From assembly GCA_007922225.1 (NCBI GenBank), contig ML679962.1:28875563-28939562 (forward strand): DNA of 64,000 bases, in the 5' to 3' direction. This DNA is from Emydura subglobosa. Taxonomy: Eukaryota; Chordata; Testudines; Chelidae. Position numbers and translations under genes: made by a program. Shown piece after piece: positions 37,905 through 49,764 of the stretch. Every line of letters begins with the position of its first letter. The stretch's first letter is position 1. Under the pieces are notes generated by a model. It did not search any database. It worked only from the letters and a program-made list of their open reading frames with translations, and was not told where the DNA came from.

Positions 37905-38876
37905 GATATGCTACCGACCACCTGACCAGGATGGTGATAGTGACTGTGAAATGCTCAGAGAGACCAGGGAGGCTATAAACATAAAAAAATCAATAATTCT
38001 GGGGGATTTCAACTATTCCCATATCGACTAGGTACATGTCAAAGCAGACTGCGAAGAGTTACAAAGGGAAAACTTGGTGACTGGGCACTAAAATGGCAGA
38101 TGAAATTCAATCTTGATAAATGCAAAGTAATGCACATTGGAAAACATAATCCCAACTATAAATATAAAATGATGGGGTCTAAATTAGCTTTTACCATTCA
38201 AGAAAGAGATCTTGGAGTCATTGTGGATGGTTCTCCGAAAATATCCACTCGATGTGCAGCAGCAGTCAAAAAAGCTAACCGAATGTTGGGAATCATTAGG
38301 AAAGGAATAGATAATAAGACAGAAAATATCATATTTCCTCTATGTAAATCCATATTACTCCCACATCTTGAATATTGTGTGCAGATCTCGTCGCCCCATC
38401 TCAAAAAAGATATATTGGAATTGGAAAAGGTACAGAAAAGGGCAATAAAAATGATTGAAACATTGAACAGCTTCCATAAAACTGAGACTTTTCAGCTTGG
38501 AAAAGAGATGACTAAGAGGGAATATGGTAGAGATCTATAAAATCATGATTGGTCTGGAGAAAGTAAATAAGGAAGTTTTATTTACTCCTTCTTATAACAC
38601 AGGAACTAGGGGTCACCAAATGAAATTAATAGGCAGCAACTTTAAAATGAACAAAAGAAAGTATTTCTTCATACAATACACAGTCAACCCTGTGGAACTC
38701 TTTGCCAGAGGATGTTGTGAAGGCTAAGACCATAACAGAGTTCTGAAAAGAACTGGATACGTTGATGGAGGACAGGTCTGAGACTCTGAAGCACCTGGCA
38801 TTGGCCACTGTCAGAAGACAGGATACTGGGTTAGATGAACCATTGATCTGACACAGTATGGCTGTTCTTATGGAAG
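37905..38876 (+). mobile_element. CR1 LINE, internally deleted
   Basis: The first part (37,907-38,030) encodes CYRPPDQDGDSDCEML and then IILGDFNYSHID, matching the end of a CR1 endonuclease domain with its GDFN motif. From about 38,041 the sequence jumps to the late reverse transcriptase: MKFNLDKCKVMHIGKHNP near 38,100, then ERDLGVIVD, AAAVKKANRMLGIIRKGI and LEYCVQISSPHLKKDILE. The C-terminal region follows at 38,524-38,727 after a frame break, and the 3' end is near TGGCTGTTCTTATG. The middle of the reverse transcriptase is missing, so the copy is dead. Confidence 0.95.
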
Positions 38877-40640
38877 TTGTGATTTTTGACTGATCGGGGC
38901 AGGTCACCAAGGGACAAAATTCAGTATTTCTCTGCACTGTTTCCCTACAGAATGTTTTACTCAGCCAGTTATATGGTAAATATACCACTACCTAGCTTCA
39001 GATGAATCTTTAGTGACCATGTAGCTTATCATTCAAAGTCTGTTAATTACAAGTACTAGAGCTTGACCTGTCTGGGAACAATGGATTTCCATTGAAAACC
39101 ATCGTCAGAGGTATTATGCGATGTTCTATTATTTCAATGAAGTATTAAATAAAATTGTTTCCACATCAGGAAGTAGCAAGATGACCTGCCACCAGCCTTT
39201 AGTTAAACTTTCAAAGAAGCCTGAATCTATTGACCTTCAAGATTATCGTATCAGGCTCATCTCTTTTTTCAGACTTTTCCCTGACGGGAGAGAGTTTTAA
39301 TGCTCTCATTATCTTTTAAAAATTGGTCAGAGCACCTAGACCTCAGTCATGGTGGGTGTTAAAAGGTTAGTAAATATAGCCCTCCCAAATCCATCCTCTG
39401 CTTCTCTGAGCAGAGGGGACTCTGTATAACAGACACTAGGAGAACATGGATTTTCCCTTTTCTAGTGGTATGTCCACATAAGAGTCTGTTAAAACTTCCA
39501 GCCAGAGGAGAGAGACTTCTGACACAGAAGAAGCTCATACTTGTTGGTTCAAACCCTGCTGATGACCTGTGTGGGGTTCATTAGTCTTGCACTAATGGAA
39601 AGTGGATCATTACTGGAAAGTGGTTAAAGAAAGGGGAAGTGCTGCTTATGCAACATGCTCCTTGGTCCCTCCAAAACCCCTGCAGTGACTTTGTCAGTTC
39701 CAGATTCTCTGGGTTGGGAGGGGTCGAGGAAGGTCTCTGCCAAAGTCCTCACCCCACTAATCTTTGAGCTCATGGGCCGGTTGTTGACCCTGTTGTTACT
39801 TTTAGATTTTTGCGTCTTTGATCCATGGGCTCAGTGCCTGGTGGGTGACAGAGGGGGCTCCGGATTGCTATGTTCCACCACATGCAATATGTCGGCTGTG
39901 CAGCTCCCCCCAAAATCTCACCACTGCTAGCAGAACCCTTTGCAATAGTGGGGGAGGAGGCAGTGAGTATAGAGCAGTTTCTCAGGAACTAATCAGGCAG
40001 TAGCTCCTTGTCTAGGCTGTTTCCAGGCTCCCCTAGTGCTATTGGAGAAGTTAAAAGTGGAAAGGAAATATTTCACTGACCAGGAATAATGGTTGACCGT
40101 TTTCTTGCTATTGATCATGATGCTAGGGAATCCATGGCTTTTAGGACGGATTTCTTTATGTTGGTTCCCAGCAATGTTTCATGTCTATTCTGTGCTTTAG
40201 CTGAGCCAAGGAAAACAAAAGTCAATTAAGTTTTAATGGGAGTCATGACCCATTTCACGTGTTCATTTCCCACCAAATGTCACTGCAAGTATCCTGTGGC
40301 AATGCAGGTAAGCAGCTCGTCTGCAATAGCTCTTTGAAATCCCCCTCTCCCTTCCCCGGTTCTGTCTGTTTCAATGTATCATGTTCAAGTTTCATGTCCT
40401 CCCCTCCAAGGCCCTGCCCAACTCTGCCCCTCCTTGCTTGCCCACTTCCTGTGCTTCACCCACTAGTCAATTTCATCACCACCTCCGCCATGACACCAAT
40501 AAGAAATCAACCAGTTAACGACGGCTGGGCCAAGGGGCAGGAGGGAATAGTTGACTCTTACTTTAACTTTTTCTAATAATGTTAATAATATGTTTCATTG
40601 TATCCTTCTCTCCATATGCCTTTCAGTATAATTCATCTGT
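38877..40640. other. Mainly unique DNA, no gene seen
   Basis: A tRNA-like word (GGTTCAAACCCTGCTG) near 39,545-39,560 may be the remnant of a SINE head. No exon was recognised; the 91- to 105-codon plus-strand frames at 39,655-39,930 and 40,259-40,576 have no recognisable domain. Confidence 0.45.
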
Positions 40641-40768
40641 TTGGATTATAAACTGTTCGGGGCAGAGGCCATTTTGTTCTACCATATGTGGTTGTACTCT
40701 GCATGACGGAGCCCCAATTCGGATCAAGTCATCTGAGCACAAAAGGGATATAAATATTAAATCATAAT
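40641..40768 (+). mobile_element. SINE 3' tail fragment
   Basis: TTATAAACTGTTCGGGGCAG followed by TGTACTCTGCATGACGGAGC and AAATATTAAAT is a diverged copy of the SINE 3' domain seen at 63,185 and 59,240. Confidence 0.55.
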
Positions 40769-42038
40769 AGTAAAGATGATCAAGTGGCTCACAGCACTCA
40801 ATTTGCAAATGAAAATAAATATGAAGAGAGAGCAACCATTTTCTTGAGAGATAGCAAGTGATTTTTTTTCCATAGGGCCCCTCCCCCCCACTGCTGAAGT
40901 ACAAGTACAGTGCAGCGGGGGCCAGGATAGGCCAAAAATGCAGATGCGGGTGAAGCGTGTACAGCCAAGTAGCCAAGAAGAGTATTTAGTCCTGCCTCTG
41001 TGTTACCACGTTGCAATAGTCAAGACAGATGACCACCTCATATTTCCTGGAAAGGATAGTGAGACCAATGCTGATGCTTATTAGTTCCCTCTCCAAAAAT
41101 GAAAATACATTTTTAAAGCAGCTATTTGTGAAAGGTAAAGGTTTGGCTCCTAGACCTCATAGCCAAGTTAAATTAGAAGATTTGGAAGCTCATCCATAAA
41201 TTAAATATGGCCAAATGTGGAATTATTGATAACCCTTGCCCTGAATTATAAACTTTTGCTTCTGTGGCTTCCCTGAACAATTTTCAGGAGTACTAAGAAG
41301 CTTCACAGCTCAGCAAAATGCATATACAGTAGTTGGCTTGCTGTGTCTATCTGCATGAAAAATTTAGGTTAGCTATTTTCGGTCTGAATGTAAAGGGTCT
41401 GTCTAATAAAATAAGAAAATGTAATTGTTTGTACAAATACCTTTAGGGATACAGTGCTCCACACACACACACAAATAATATCAATTATTAAAAACACATA
41501 AATAAAATAAAGTAATACATTGAAGTCTGAGTTTGAATGAACTTTTTATAACCTTTGGGGGATCAACAAGGCTAAAATACATGGTGTGAAGTCAATGATA
41601 TAACAAACCGAATAGTAGGTGTTTATGAAACATGCTGGTTTAGCAGCTCTGGAGGTCTCAGTCCTTTCTTTATTCAGAAGATTGGTACAAGCTGCAGTGC
41701 AAATACTGTGCTGTTTTGCTAGTGAGTTTCAGTCTTGACAGGTGGAGCCATATGGCATAAAGAATCAAGTACGAAGGAGAGGATAGTTATCTACATGACT
41801 GGTTGGTTGCTGGCCTCTCTGTTAAAACTGCAAAGTTAAAAAAACAGGGTGCACTTTAGTGCCAATATTGGTGGTGGTGATGGGGACACCTGTCCACTAG
41901 GAAATGGATTTAGATCACCACTTCAGCTCACATAACTTCCCTCTGCAGCCCTTGTGCGACTGTTGGACAGCCTCAGTCAGATTTCAACCACTGAAAGGTT
42001 CAGTTTTTCCATATCAGTCTTTTCGGTCATGTAGCCTC
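40769..42038. other. Unique DNA with a CA repeat
   Basis: A short (CA)n tract lies at 41,459-41,474. Nothing else was recognised. Confidence 0.5.
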
Positions 42039-42437
42039 CTAAATTAGGAACTGACTGAAAAAAGAAAGGCATGTTTCCAAAAAGCCAGGAGCAATGCTCT
42101 TCATAGAGAAGGTACTGCGTTCTTCCAGAATAATATGGAACAGTTTCTTTATCCATTCATAGAAAGGACTAGTAGAAAGGACTATTATCCGTTTATGTGA
42201 TAAGCATGCAGTGAGGAGGTGCCTATCTAGAACCGGGCAGAAGTGCTGCATAATTGTTGATGGGGGGGATGGGACATATTTTGAACCCACTCTCTGAAAA
42301 ATAAAAATATAAACTCTGGCAGAAATCCAGAGGCCAGGTGACCCTGCGTGTCCCACCCATGCGTCGCCTCTGGAACCGGGGATAACGAAGAAATCATCGG
42401 TTAGTTCTTGAATATTGTCAAAGGCAGTCTTCTTCAA
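42039..42437 (-). pseudogene. Open frame of unknown origin, possible LINE ORF2 remnant
   Basis: A 132-codon frame on the minus strand. The part PFYEWIKKLFHIILEE followed by RSTFSMKS has a spacing faintly like the C-terminal end of L1/Tx1-type LINE proteins. No catalytic motif is visible and upstream sequence gives no support. It may equally be a chance frame. Confidence 0.2.
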
Positions 42438-43205
42438 AGCAGAGGGAGGCCAAAACCAGAACTTCCAATCTGAACCCCTTCAAATCTGGGTTGGGAGAGT
42501 GGGGATTTTGGATTGGCATCTAAATTCATCCCCATGCTAATTTTTCCCATGGTAGTTCCAAAACAGTGAGGCATCTTTTGCATGAGTTTTCAACTCAAAA
42601 TTCTGCATATATTATGAGTTCAGCTCGCAAGATTTCAGCATTATCATATATGAACAACAAACTTAACCTAAACATTGTGTGGGTCCTTACCTGAGCACTT
42701 TATCTTTGGTCCATTTGTGCTTTAAACGTAGGGATGAGCAAATTTGTGTTGCCAATTTCAAACAGGATCTGATTGGGTGGGTTTGAGAGTTTGCCTGGAA
42801 CATTATTGGTTTTCGTTCTGCTTATAGATTGAAAACAGGAGCAAAAAATAGGCAGAAAGGGAAAAAAAAAAGTCTAATGGAGGGGGAAACCCAGAGTACA
42901 AAAAGTAGCATACTATAGCTGTGTGAAAAACAAATACAGAGACTGAGAGAGGAAAACAGCAGAGGGGGTGAAATTCTGATGGAAGAAATAAATTGAGGTT
43001 ATAGACATTGAATACAGGGCTCCAGGAGGGACAGTCAATCTCTTCTGGAATTCTTCTGTTCATAACACATAGCACAGGCTTCCATTACCTTCTCTCAAAA
43101 GCATATTCTTTTCTGCCAGCCTTCAAAGAGTTGAGTTTAAACTAGAAGGGGAAACGTTAATGATTTCAAACCAGGTTTTTTTAACCCATAGACAGAGAGG
43201 AAGGA
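42438..43205. other. Unique DNA, no gene seen
   Basis: Blocks near 42,450-42,540 and 42,730-42,800 contain AACCCCTTCAAATCTGGGTT and GGGTGGGTTTGAGAG words that suggest an old unclassified repeat. No exon was recognised. Confidence 0.4.
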
Positions 43206-43600
43206 TGGTTTTGTGGTTGCAGCCCTGAACTGGGACTCAAAAAGGATTTACATTCAATTCCTATCTGTCACAGACTTCTTGCATGACCTGAAGCAAGTTG
43301 CTTAGGCCCTCATTCAGAACAGCTCTTCAGCACATGTTGAGGATGTGCCTCATGGCTCTCTTGGATAAGGATGTTTTCCTGAACTGGAGCCTCCATGCTC
43401 CTCGGTCTTGGTTCTCCACCCGTGACGTGGGACTAACAAAAATATCTTTCACCCCTTGTCTGGGTTTTCCACTTAAATTGTAAACTCTTGGGTCGTGCAT
43501 GTTGTGTTTGTGCAGTGCCTACCACAATGGAGCACCGATTTCAATTGGGCCCTTTAGGCGTGATTGTAATCCCAATAAGTAACAATAATAATTGTAAACT
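43206..43600 (+). mobile_element. Cry-type SINE, split or with variant middle
   Basis: The head and centre (43,206-43,305) carry TTGTGGTTGCAGCCCTGAAC, TTCAATTCCTATCTGTCACA and TGAAGCAAGTTGCTTAGG. The tail starts only at about 43,475 (TTGTAAACTCTTGGG, GTTTGTGCAGTGCCTACCAC). About 170 bp of unrelated sequence lies between, either an insertion or two separate partial copies. Confidence 0.65.
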
Positions 43601-44526
43601 GTTCCCTTAAAGATTCATGTAAAGTCCACCTGACCTTGCTGATGGTGGAGTTTCATTTCCCTTCCCTGTAGAACATAAGATGGTTGCACTTTAAGTGAAG
43701 GAATATAGGTGCCTCTGGGGATAACACTGATAAGAAAAGGACAGTTGATTTCCCCTCTTTTATATTATAACTATGAGATTTGTTTGACTATCCTGAATTC
43801 CCCCAAATCCCTCTGCTTACACTCAGCTTCTTACAGGACTTACTATAATGATAGCTAACATTAGCAGTAAGCTGAATAATTAACTTTTTTACTTTTACTT
43901 TTACGTGTGTTAAAATGCATACTATAAAGAGGTGTGGAAGCATGGACTATTTCCTGGGTCTTTGTAGTTGTATAGGAGCCCAAAGTAGTTTGATTCTAAT
44001 GTGCTAGCATTATAGTCACTTTTAATAAACCAACATCATAACAAATAGATTTCTGACCAGTTAGCATATTCTTTGTCATTTACTCAGTTTACAGTGCTGT
44101 TGCGCTATGCTTCTGTTATAAATGACAATGAATTGGGACACTGATAATAATATAAAAGCAACTTCCACAGATGTCATATGGCCAAATATTAAGAGTTGTC
44201 AGGGGATCGTCATGGTTCATTGTTAGGTGGCATGAAAGTGCAGAACAAAAGGATGAAAAATGTTGTATTAGCATTGTTGTTTTGCAAATGTCAGTGTAAA
44301 CAAAGCTCAGCTGACAAAGTCTGTACAAGACCATTTTTTTTAACAAAAGGAAATCAAAGTTGAAAGTGCGTCCTTAACGGCCATGGAATTGCATTAGCAT
44401 GTTAATCTTGGCAATGAATGGTGGACGTATTTCTTTTTCTCCTTCCAAAAGATAGTCTTCACCATTTTAAGATAGTCTTCACCATTTGGGCAGGTAAGCC
44501 CTGAAAAAGATTGGAATTGCCATAGG
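43601..44526. other. Unique AT-rich DNA with a short tandem duplication
   Basis: AAGATAGTCTTCACCATTT occurs twice in tandem at 44,449-44,467 and 44,469-44,487, just before the LTR that follows. Nothing else was recognised. Confidence 0.6.
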
Positions 44527-45540
44527 TGTGACCTGTCCGTGCCTAAGGTAGCCACCTGAAAATGCCAAGGTCAGGGCAGGCTGCAAAAGGAGAGCAGATT
44601 CTCCCAGTACTGGTGGGTGACACTGAAGTCAGACTTCCCAGCCAGCCACAAACAGTGCTTCCAATCCCCCACACTGGTTATCAAGAAGCCAAAATAAAGA
44701 TATACACAGCCCCCTTCACTGCATTTCGGTCTCCGGCTCCCAATCAGCCACTAGGTCCAGTAGAGAGATCAGTTATTTAAAACTCTATGCTCTTTACCAA
44801 AAAGGTTTCTCCTGACCCCAAAGGGTCAGCCACAGTACCAGATCAATATGTTTATATCTTACCCAAAATACCATGCTGCCAGTCCATCCTTTAGTAATTA
44901 AAACTAAAGGTTTATTATAAAAAGAAAGAAACAAACTATAAGAGAAATGTTAAAGGATTAAAGCAATCAAATGATTTGAAACAAACAAATGATTTGAAAG
45001 TCCATATATAGCAGGTTTCTAGAAGAATTGTGGAGTTTGCAGGCTTGTATAGTCCCTCTGGTATACATCCAGTACCTGGATGGGTCTCAGTCCTTTGTTT
45101 CATAGCTTCAGTTCAGTTCAGTTGTAGATGAGTTGATCCAGAGGTAGGCTGGAGTCTAAAGACAAAGACTGAAAGACAAAATGGATCTCAGGCAGCTGCC
45201 TTTTATATCCTTTGGTCTTTGCCATGCTGCTTGTGGAATTTTATAGGAATAAGATGGAGTCCAAAGTCACATGAGTAAGTCCTGGTGACTCATCAGGTAT
45301 ATCCCTGGCTTCTCCCCCTGGTCCCCTGTACCTGTGAATTTCCTTAATGGGCCATTAAGCAGGCTAGCGCTGCAGCCATCCTGTCTGGGGTGTCGCCCAG
45401 ACACAGCACAATTTGAAATACAGATATATCAACCATATCCTTAACTTCCATTACACATATAACACATGAACATAAACATCATCATCTTACTTAGCATATT
45501 ATAACCTTTCCAACAGTGCCTGACATGGCATATCTCATAT
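44527..45540 (-). mobile_element. Retrovirus-like LTR, minus strand
   Basis: The block starts TGTGACCTGTCCGTGCC on the plus strand, the complement of an LTR 3' end. It contains AACTAAAGGTTTATTATAAA near 44,900-44,919, giving an AATAAA signal on the minus strand, and continues through GGGTCTCAGTCCTTTG and TGCCTTTTATATCC (a TATA-like complement) to about 45,540. I recognise the overall sequence as a common turtle LTR family. No gag, pol or env is present, so it is a solo LTR. The 5' end and target duplication were not resolved. Confidence 0.75.
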
Positions 45541-46192
45541 TAATTATTATGATTTTGACCTACTGATGTTAAATAATATAATAAATGCCCCCTCCCCCCT
45601 GAATCCAGCCAGCATGACAATAGGTATAAGAGATTCTCTTGGAGTTACGCATAGGAGGAGTCGCCTTTTAAAATTCCAGCATGCGGCTTTAAAAGCACAA
45701 TGCTAGGTTTAGTCTGAATATGAACTTCTGTTGGAATACGTAATGGACTTGGCAAAATCTGAAGCAAAAGTAATACTTGAATGATTCAGCCACTTATTTA
45801 TGCACGCGCCCATGCACATACATGATCTCCTCTCCCAAACCCCCAAAGAAAGTACTTTTCTCTTGTAAAGCATTCCATTAGGAAAACAGAAAAAATATTC
45901 TTACTTGTAAACATCCTGAAATAAGAACTATAATGCCCCTATAGATAGAAAAAGGAAAGGGTACGCTGGTTGCATGACTTCCCCCTGTGATGATTAAAGC
46001 AGAGCAAACACGCATCCAAAAGCTCACCTGGGAAAGTCAAGCTAAGTTTATAACTCGGTTTGCAAGTTTTACTGGTTTGCAAAATACAAATGGACATCAG
46101 AAAGTTCAGTGGGGGGAAAAGCAACAGTGAAAAACATTGTTCAGGGCTCACAAACGTTGCATCCAACCACACTGGAAATAACTGAGAGTTAC
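45541..46192. other. Unique AT-rich DNA, no gene seen
   Basis: Includes a CCCCTCCCCCC tract near 45,589-45,600. No exon was recognised. Confidence 0.5.
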
Positions 46193-46204
46193 AGAATTTG
46201 TTGA

Positions 46205-46701
46205 AAAGTCCCAGAGGGGTAGCCGTGTTAGTCTGTATACAGCAAAAACAATGAGAGTCCTGTAAATAAACTAACAAATTTCTGCGGGCATAAGCTTTCA
46301 TGGGCTGCAACCCATTTCATCAGATTCATGAAGTGGAAATCACAGATAGGAGGTATATATATTCATCCAAGGGTAAGAAACATAACAATGGGGAGGGCAA
46401 GTGCTAACAAAGTCAGTTCAGTTAGGGTAGATGAGGCCTATTCACAACCATTGATTAGAAGGTGAGAATGTGTGAACAGTGACAATTAATTCTTGGAATG
46501 AGAGAACCATTCCAAGTCCCTACTCTAACTGAATGGACTTTGCTAACACCTACCCTCCCCATGGTTGCTCCTTACCCTTGGCTGTATATATATACCCCCT
46601 ATCTGATTTCTATTTCTTGCATCTAACGAAGTGGGTTGCAGCCCATGAAAGCTTATGCCTACAGAAATTTGTTAGTCTTTAAGGTGCTACAGGACTCTCA
46701 T
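46205..46701. mobile_element. Foldback element with perfect 12-bp target duplication
   Basis: AGAATTTGTTGA lies immediately outside both ends (46,193-46,204 and 46,702-46,713). After a leader with GAGGGGTAGCCGTGTTAGTC, the arm at 46,246-46,325 (ATGAGAGTCCTGTA, AACTAACAAATTTCTG, GCATAAGCTTTCATGGGCTG) is the inverse of 46,620-46,700. The inner parts pair as well (CCAAGGGTAAG with CTTACCCTTGG; AATGGGGAGGG with CCCTCCCCAT), so nearly the whole element is one imperfect palindrome. A long variable duplication favours target-primed retroposition, as in Penelope-like elements, over cut-and-paste transposition. The class is inferred. Confidence 0.85.
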
Positions 46702-46713
46702 AGAATTTGTTGA

Positions 46714-47246
46714 GATAACCTTTCTTCATAAAGTGGTGGGCATTTCATATATCTAAATCTAAGTGAATGCTAATGAAAGATACTGATCTTGAATCCGTTT
46801 CTGGTTATCTCAGTGATCCCTTTGTACTAAGACTGCCAGTTGTTATAGTGGATTGTGTCCTATTCATCAGAAAATACACTTCAGATGACCAACGCATTTG
46901 ATTTCCTCTGTGAAATGGTAACATTGGGTCACTACTGATTTGATCTAAATTTGAACTGGTGGCATAGATGTGAAAGTCTCCATTCCCCAGTATCATTCTC
47001 CTTAGCTATCTTGGCTTCTTAATGAATGTTTTGTCTTGTGTGACATTATGTATTTGTCTCACTTGCAAAACCACCACCTTCACAATTAAAAGTGCTATTT
47101 GGAAGCCAAGATCCACCCCACCCCTCACGCATTTTATTTCTTCTTTCACTTTCAGTGTCTCAGACACTTTTAGAACATCTATGAGTGCTCTTTTAGACCT
47201 TTGCTACTTTCTTCAGCATAAATTCACACATGCTATGTCTCTATCT
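46714..47246. other. Unique DNA, no gene seen
   Basis: A 106-codon plus-strand frame starts at 47,022 but runs into the SINE at 47,247 and shows no recognisable domain. Confidence 0.5.
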
Positions 47247-47384
47247 TGGTGGATAGCGCTCTGGACTGGGACTTGGAAAATCTGGGTTCTAGTTCTGTCA
47301 CTGCCTGATGCCTCACTTTCCCAATATTTAAAATGGGATTAATGATACTGACCCGAAGCACTTTGAGAGCTACTGATAAAAGGA
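47247..47384 (+). mobile_element. Cry-type SINE
   Basis: Contains GGTGGATAGCGCTCTGGACT, GGGTTCTAGTTCTGTCACTG, and TTTAAAATGGGATTAATGAT followed by GAAGCACTTTGAGAGCTACT. The order of tRNA-like head, linker and tail is conserved, although the CCTTGGGCAAGTCAC linker is partly deleted. Confidence 0.8.
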
Positions 47385-47645
47385 GGTATTACTACTACTT
47401 ACTTATGGTGCTTATATGGTGCTGTAGTATCTGAGCACCTCATAATCTTTAAATGTAATTATCCTTACAACACCCTTATGAGAGGACAGTGTTATTATTC
47501 CCATTTTGCAGATGGGGAACTGAGGCACAGGAGAGACTAAATGACTTGCCCAGTGTCTCACAGGAAGTCCGTTATGGAGCAGGGAATTTAACTCAATCCT
47601 GCAATTCCCAAGCTAGCATCTTAACCAGTGGACCAGCCATCCTTT
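47385..47645 (-). mobile_element. MIR-like SINE, minus strand
   Basis: On the plus strand: TTATTCCCATTTTGCAGATG, GGGGAACTGAGGCACAGG, AAATGACTTGCCCAGTGTC and ATCTTAACCAGTGGACC, the complements of the canonical tail, core, linker and tRNA head of MIR-type SINEs. It lies head to tail with the preceding SINE but in the opposite orientation. Confidence 0.8.
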
Positions 47646-49528
47646 CTACTACCTATGTTGTGAAACTACACTGGCAGAGTTAACCGTCAAGATGTATCAA
47701 GTCGACAGTGAAGTCTGAGGAACAAGCAGGATTTATATCTCTGTTTCAGCCTTTCATGATTGAATTTACTTTTCATATTTGGCATGATAGCTCTTCAGAG
47801 GAAAATCGGATTTTTCTGTGTAACTGGTTTTAGTAAAATATTTGCTAACTTTTGCAGAGGAAAAAGTGAAAACCTGAGTTGAGATTCTGGCTTGAGTAGA
47901 GGAAACGTAATTTAATCTCATTCTTTCCCATTCCCTAGTGGACACTTGACCATGGCAAAAAAGGCAAGTTTGGTTTGATTGGTTTGAGAGGGATAAGACC
48001 AATGATAAAGCTGTTGTAGGCTAATACCATGTTCAAGAGCAGAGCTGTGTAGTGAAGGGAACTTGTCCAGCATAAGTGTTAGGCTTGGCTCTTGCTGTGA
48101 CTGTAAGTCTTTTGCTTTCATATGCACCAAATTCAACCAATTGATAAAATGCAAATGTGAATAAATGCTTAAGGAATGTGTAGTTAAATCATCAAACATA
48201 TGAACATAAATTGTGCTGATACGTTTTACTGTGAAGCATATCCTTCTTTATTATTATAAATGAATCTCTAATGCAGCTCATGCTATCTGTAAATGAATGC
48301 CATTCTTTTTCATTAGGTAGCGCTTTAAAATCGATAATGTTTTCTTTTAAGGGAAAGCTTTGGCCGTTACTAATTTAAATCTCATTAACTTTTGACTTTA
48401 TTTTCCAAGGTTCAATTTGAACTACATTTTTCATTTAGATTTGAAGCTACAGGTGACACGTAAATTCCATTTAAAAACCCAAGGTAGGCAGGAATAATGT
48501 TTTGCATGAAGTTTATACTTGTAATTAGATCTAAATCCCCCCAGCATGCAGCATCCATAAGTCTATGGAACATCTATCTCCAGGTAGTCAAGGTTGCAAA
48601 ACCTATTTTTACTGCAAAACGTTCCTGATTTGTTGTGTGTGAAAGACAAGACTGATGGATCCACATAGTAGATCCACCAGCCTTTTCCCCCCCAACTCTT
48701 TCCAAGCCTTGCCCCCTCCACTTTGGTCTTTTGGATGCAGTGGGACACTGCCGAGATATGTCCCATAATCCAGAGAGGTTGCGTACTCTCAGTGCAGTAC
48801 GAGGGATCTTATCTTCACCTGTGCAGCAGAAGCAAACTTGTACAGGATCCTGTATGTATGCAGGGTAGGTTTTTCTTCTTTCAAGAATGATTCGTACACA
48901 AGTGGCAGTACTAATAGCAACCGTGACTTTAATAAAGCTTTTTGCTATCTTAAGCTTGTAGTTCATCAGAGTTGAGGTTATATTTTCCGACATTTATTAC
49001 CTAAGGCGCACTGATCCCTCCCAGAGAAAGGAATTTCATCTCTCATCATTTTGATGACATATTTTTGAATATTTGGTTTTAAACTCTGGCAAAAAAAATA
49101 TATTATAAAGGGTTATGCAGCATTAGGGAGGCTGTCATGGAGACTGAAAATTTAGCACAGCTTTTCAAAATAGCGGTTGGCTGGAAGGGTAGTTCTGGCA
49201 CCCTATTATTTCCCTTGCATAAAAATTAACACATCACAACCACTGGTAAATTTCAATTATGTGGAATCAAATGCGTCTTAAGAGAGATTATAAAATGAGA
49301 TTTGCAGAGGCTTAGAAGAATTCTTAAAATTGACAGCTTGACACAACACGATTTCCGATTATGCGAAATCTGACATAAGTATGTATATGCTGTTTGCAAG
49401 GAATTCTCTTCAAAGTCATCATGTTGGAAATATTTACAATGAAGGAGTGATAATGTCTTTAATATGCAAATCATTTTAATTGCATTTATTACACAGTCAA
49501 GACTAAGAAGAAATATAATTTCTTTCAA
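47646..49528. other. Unique AT-rich DNA, no gene established
   Basis: A minus-strand frame of 139 codons (48,574-48,993) begins with a true ATG but has no recognised domain and no intron signals that would make it an exon. It may be part of an unclassified retroelement. The rest is AT-rich. Confidence 0.45.
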
Positions 49529-49573
49529 AAGTGACATGAAAAATTAAAGAAAATGATTGCTTTCATGTCACTT
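49529..49573. repeat. Perfect 13-bp inverted repeat (hairpin)
   Basis: AAGTGACATGAAA (49,529-49,541) is exactly the inverse of TTTCATGTCACTT (49,561-49,573), with 19 bases between. It could be a small palindromic MITE core or chance structure in AT-rich DNA. Confidence 0.8.
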
Positions 49574-49764
49574 GTATTTCAATAAAAAAAATCAAGTGTT
49601 TTCTTCATCCGTGAAGTTCTTCTCTGTCTCAGCAATTTTCCTTCAAAAGAGTTTGGCTGACATTTACAATTTTTTAATTTTCTTATTTATATCCCTATTT
49701 ACATCTCTCTCTTTCTCTCCCCTTTCCCATTTGATCCAGCGTCACAACACAGATGTGCTTCCCA

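Noticed and set aside
38100..38540. 146-codon reverse-transcriptase frame as a host gene
   Set aside because: It is the late part of a CR1 LINE ORF2, with the catalytic core deleted and a frame break before the C-terminus.
45939..46310. 123-codon minus-strand frame
   Set aside because: It runs across the left boundary of the foldback element, so it mixes flank and transposon sequence.
48574..48993. 139-codon minus-strand frame starting with ATG
   Set aside because: No recognised domain, no convincing splice or promoter context; frames of this size are expected by chance in 64 kb.
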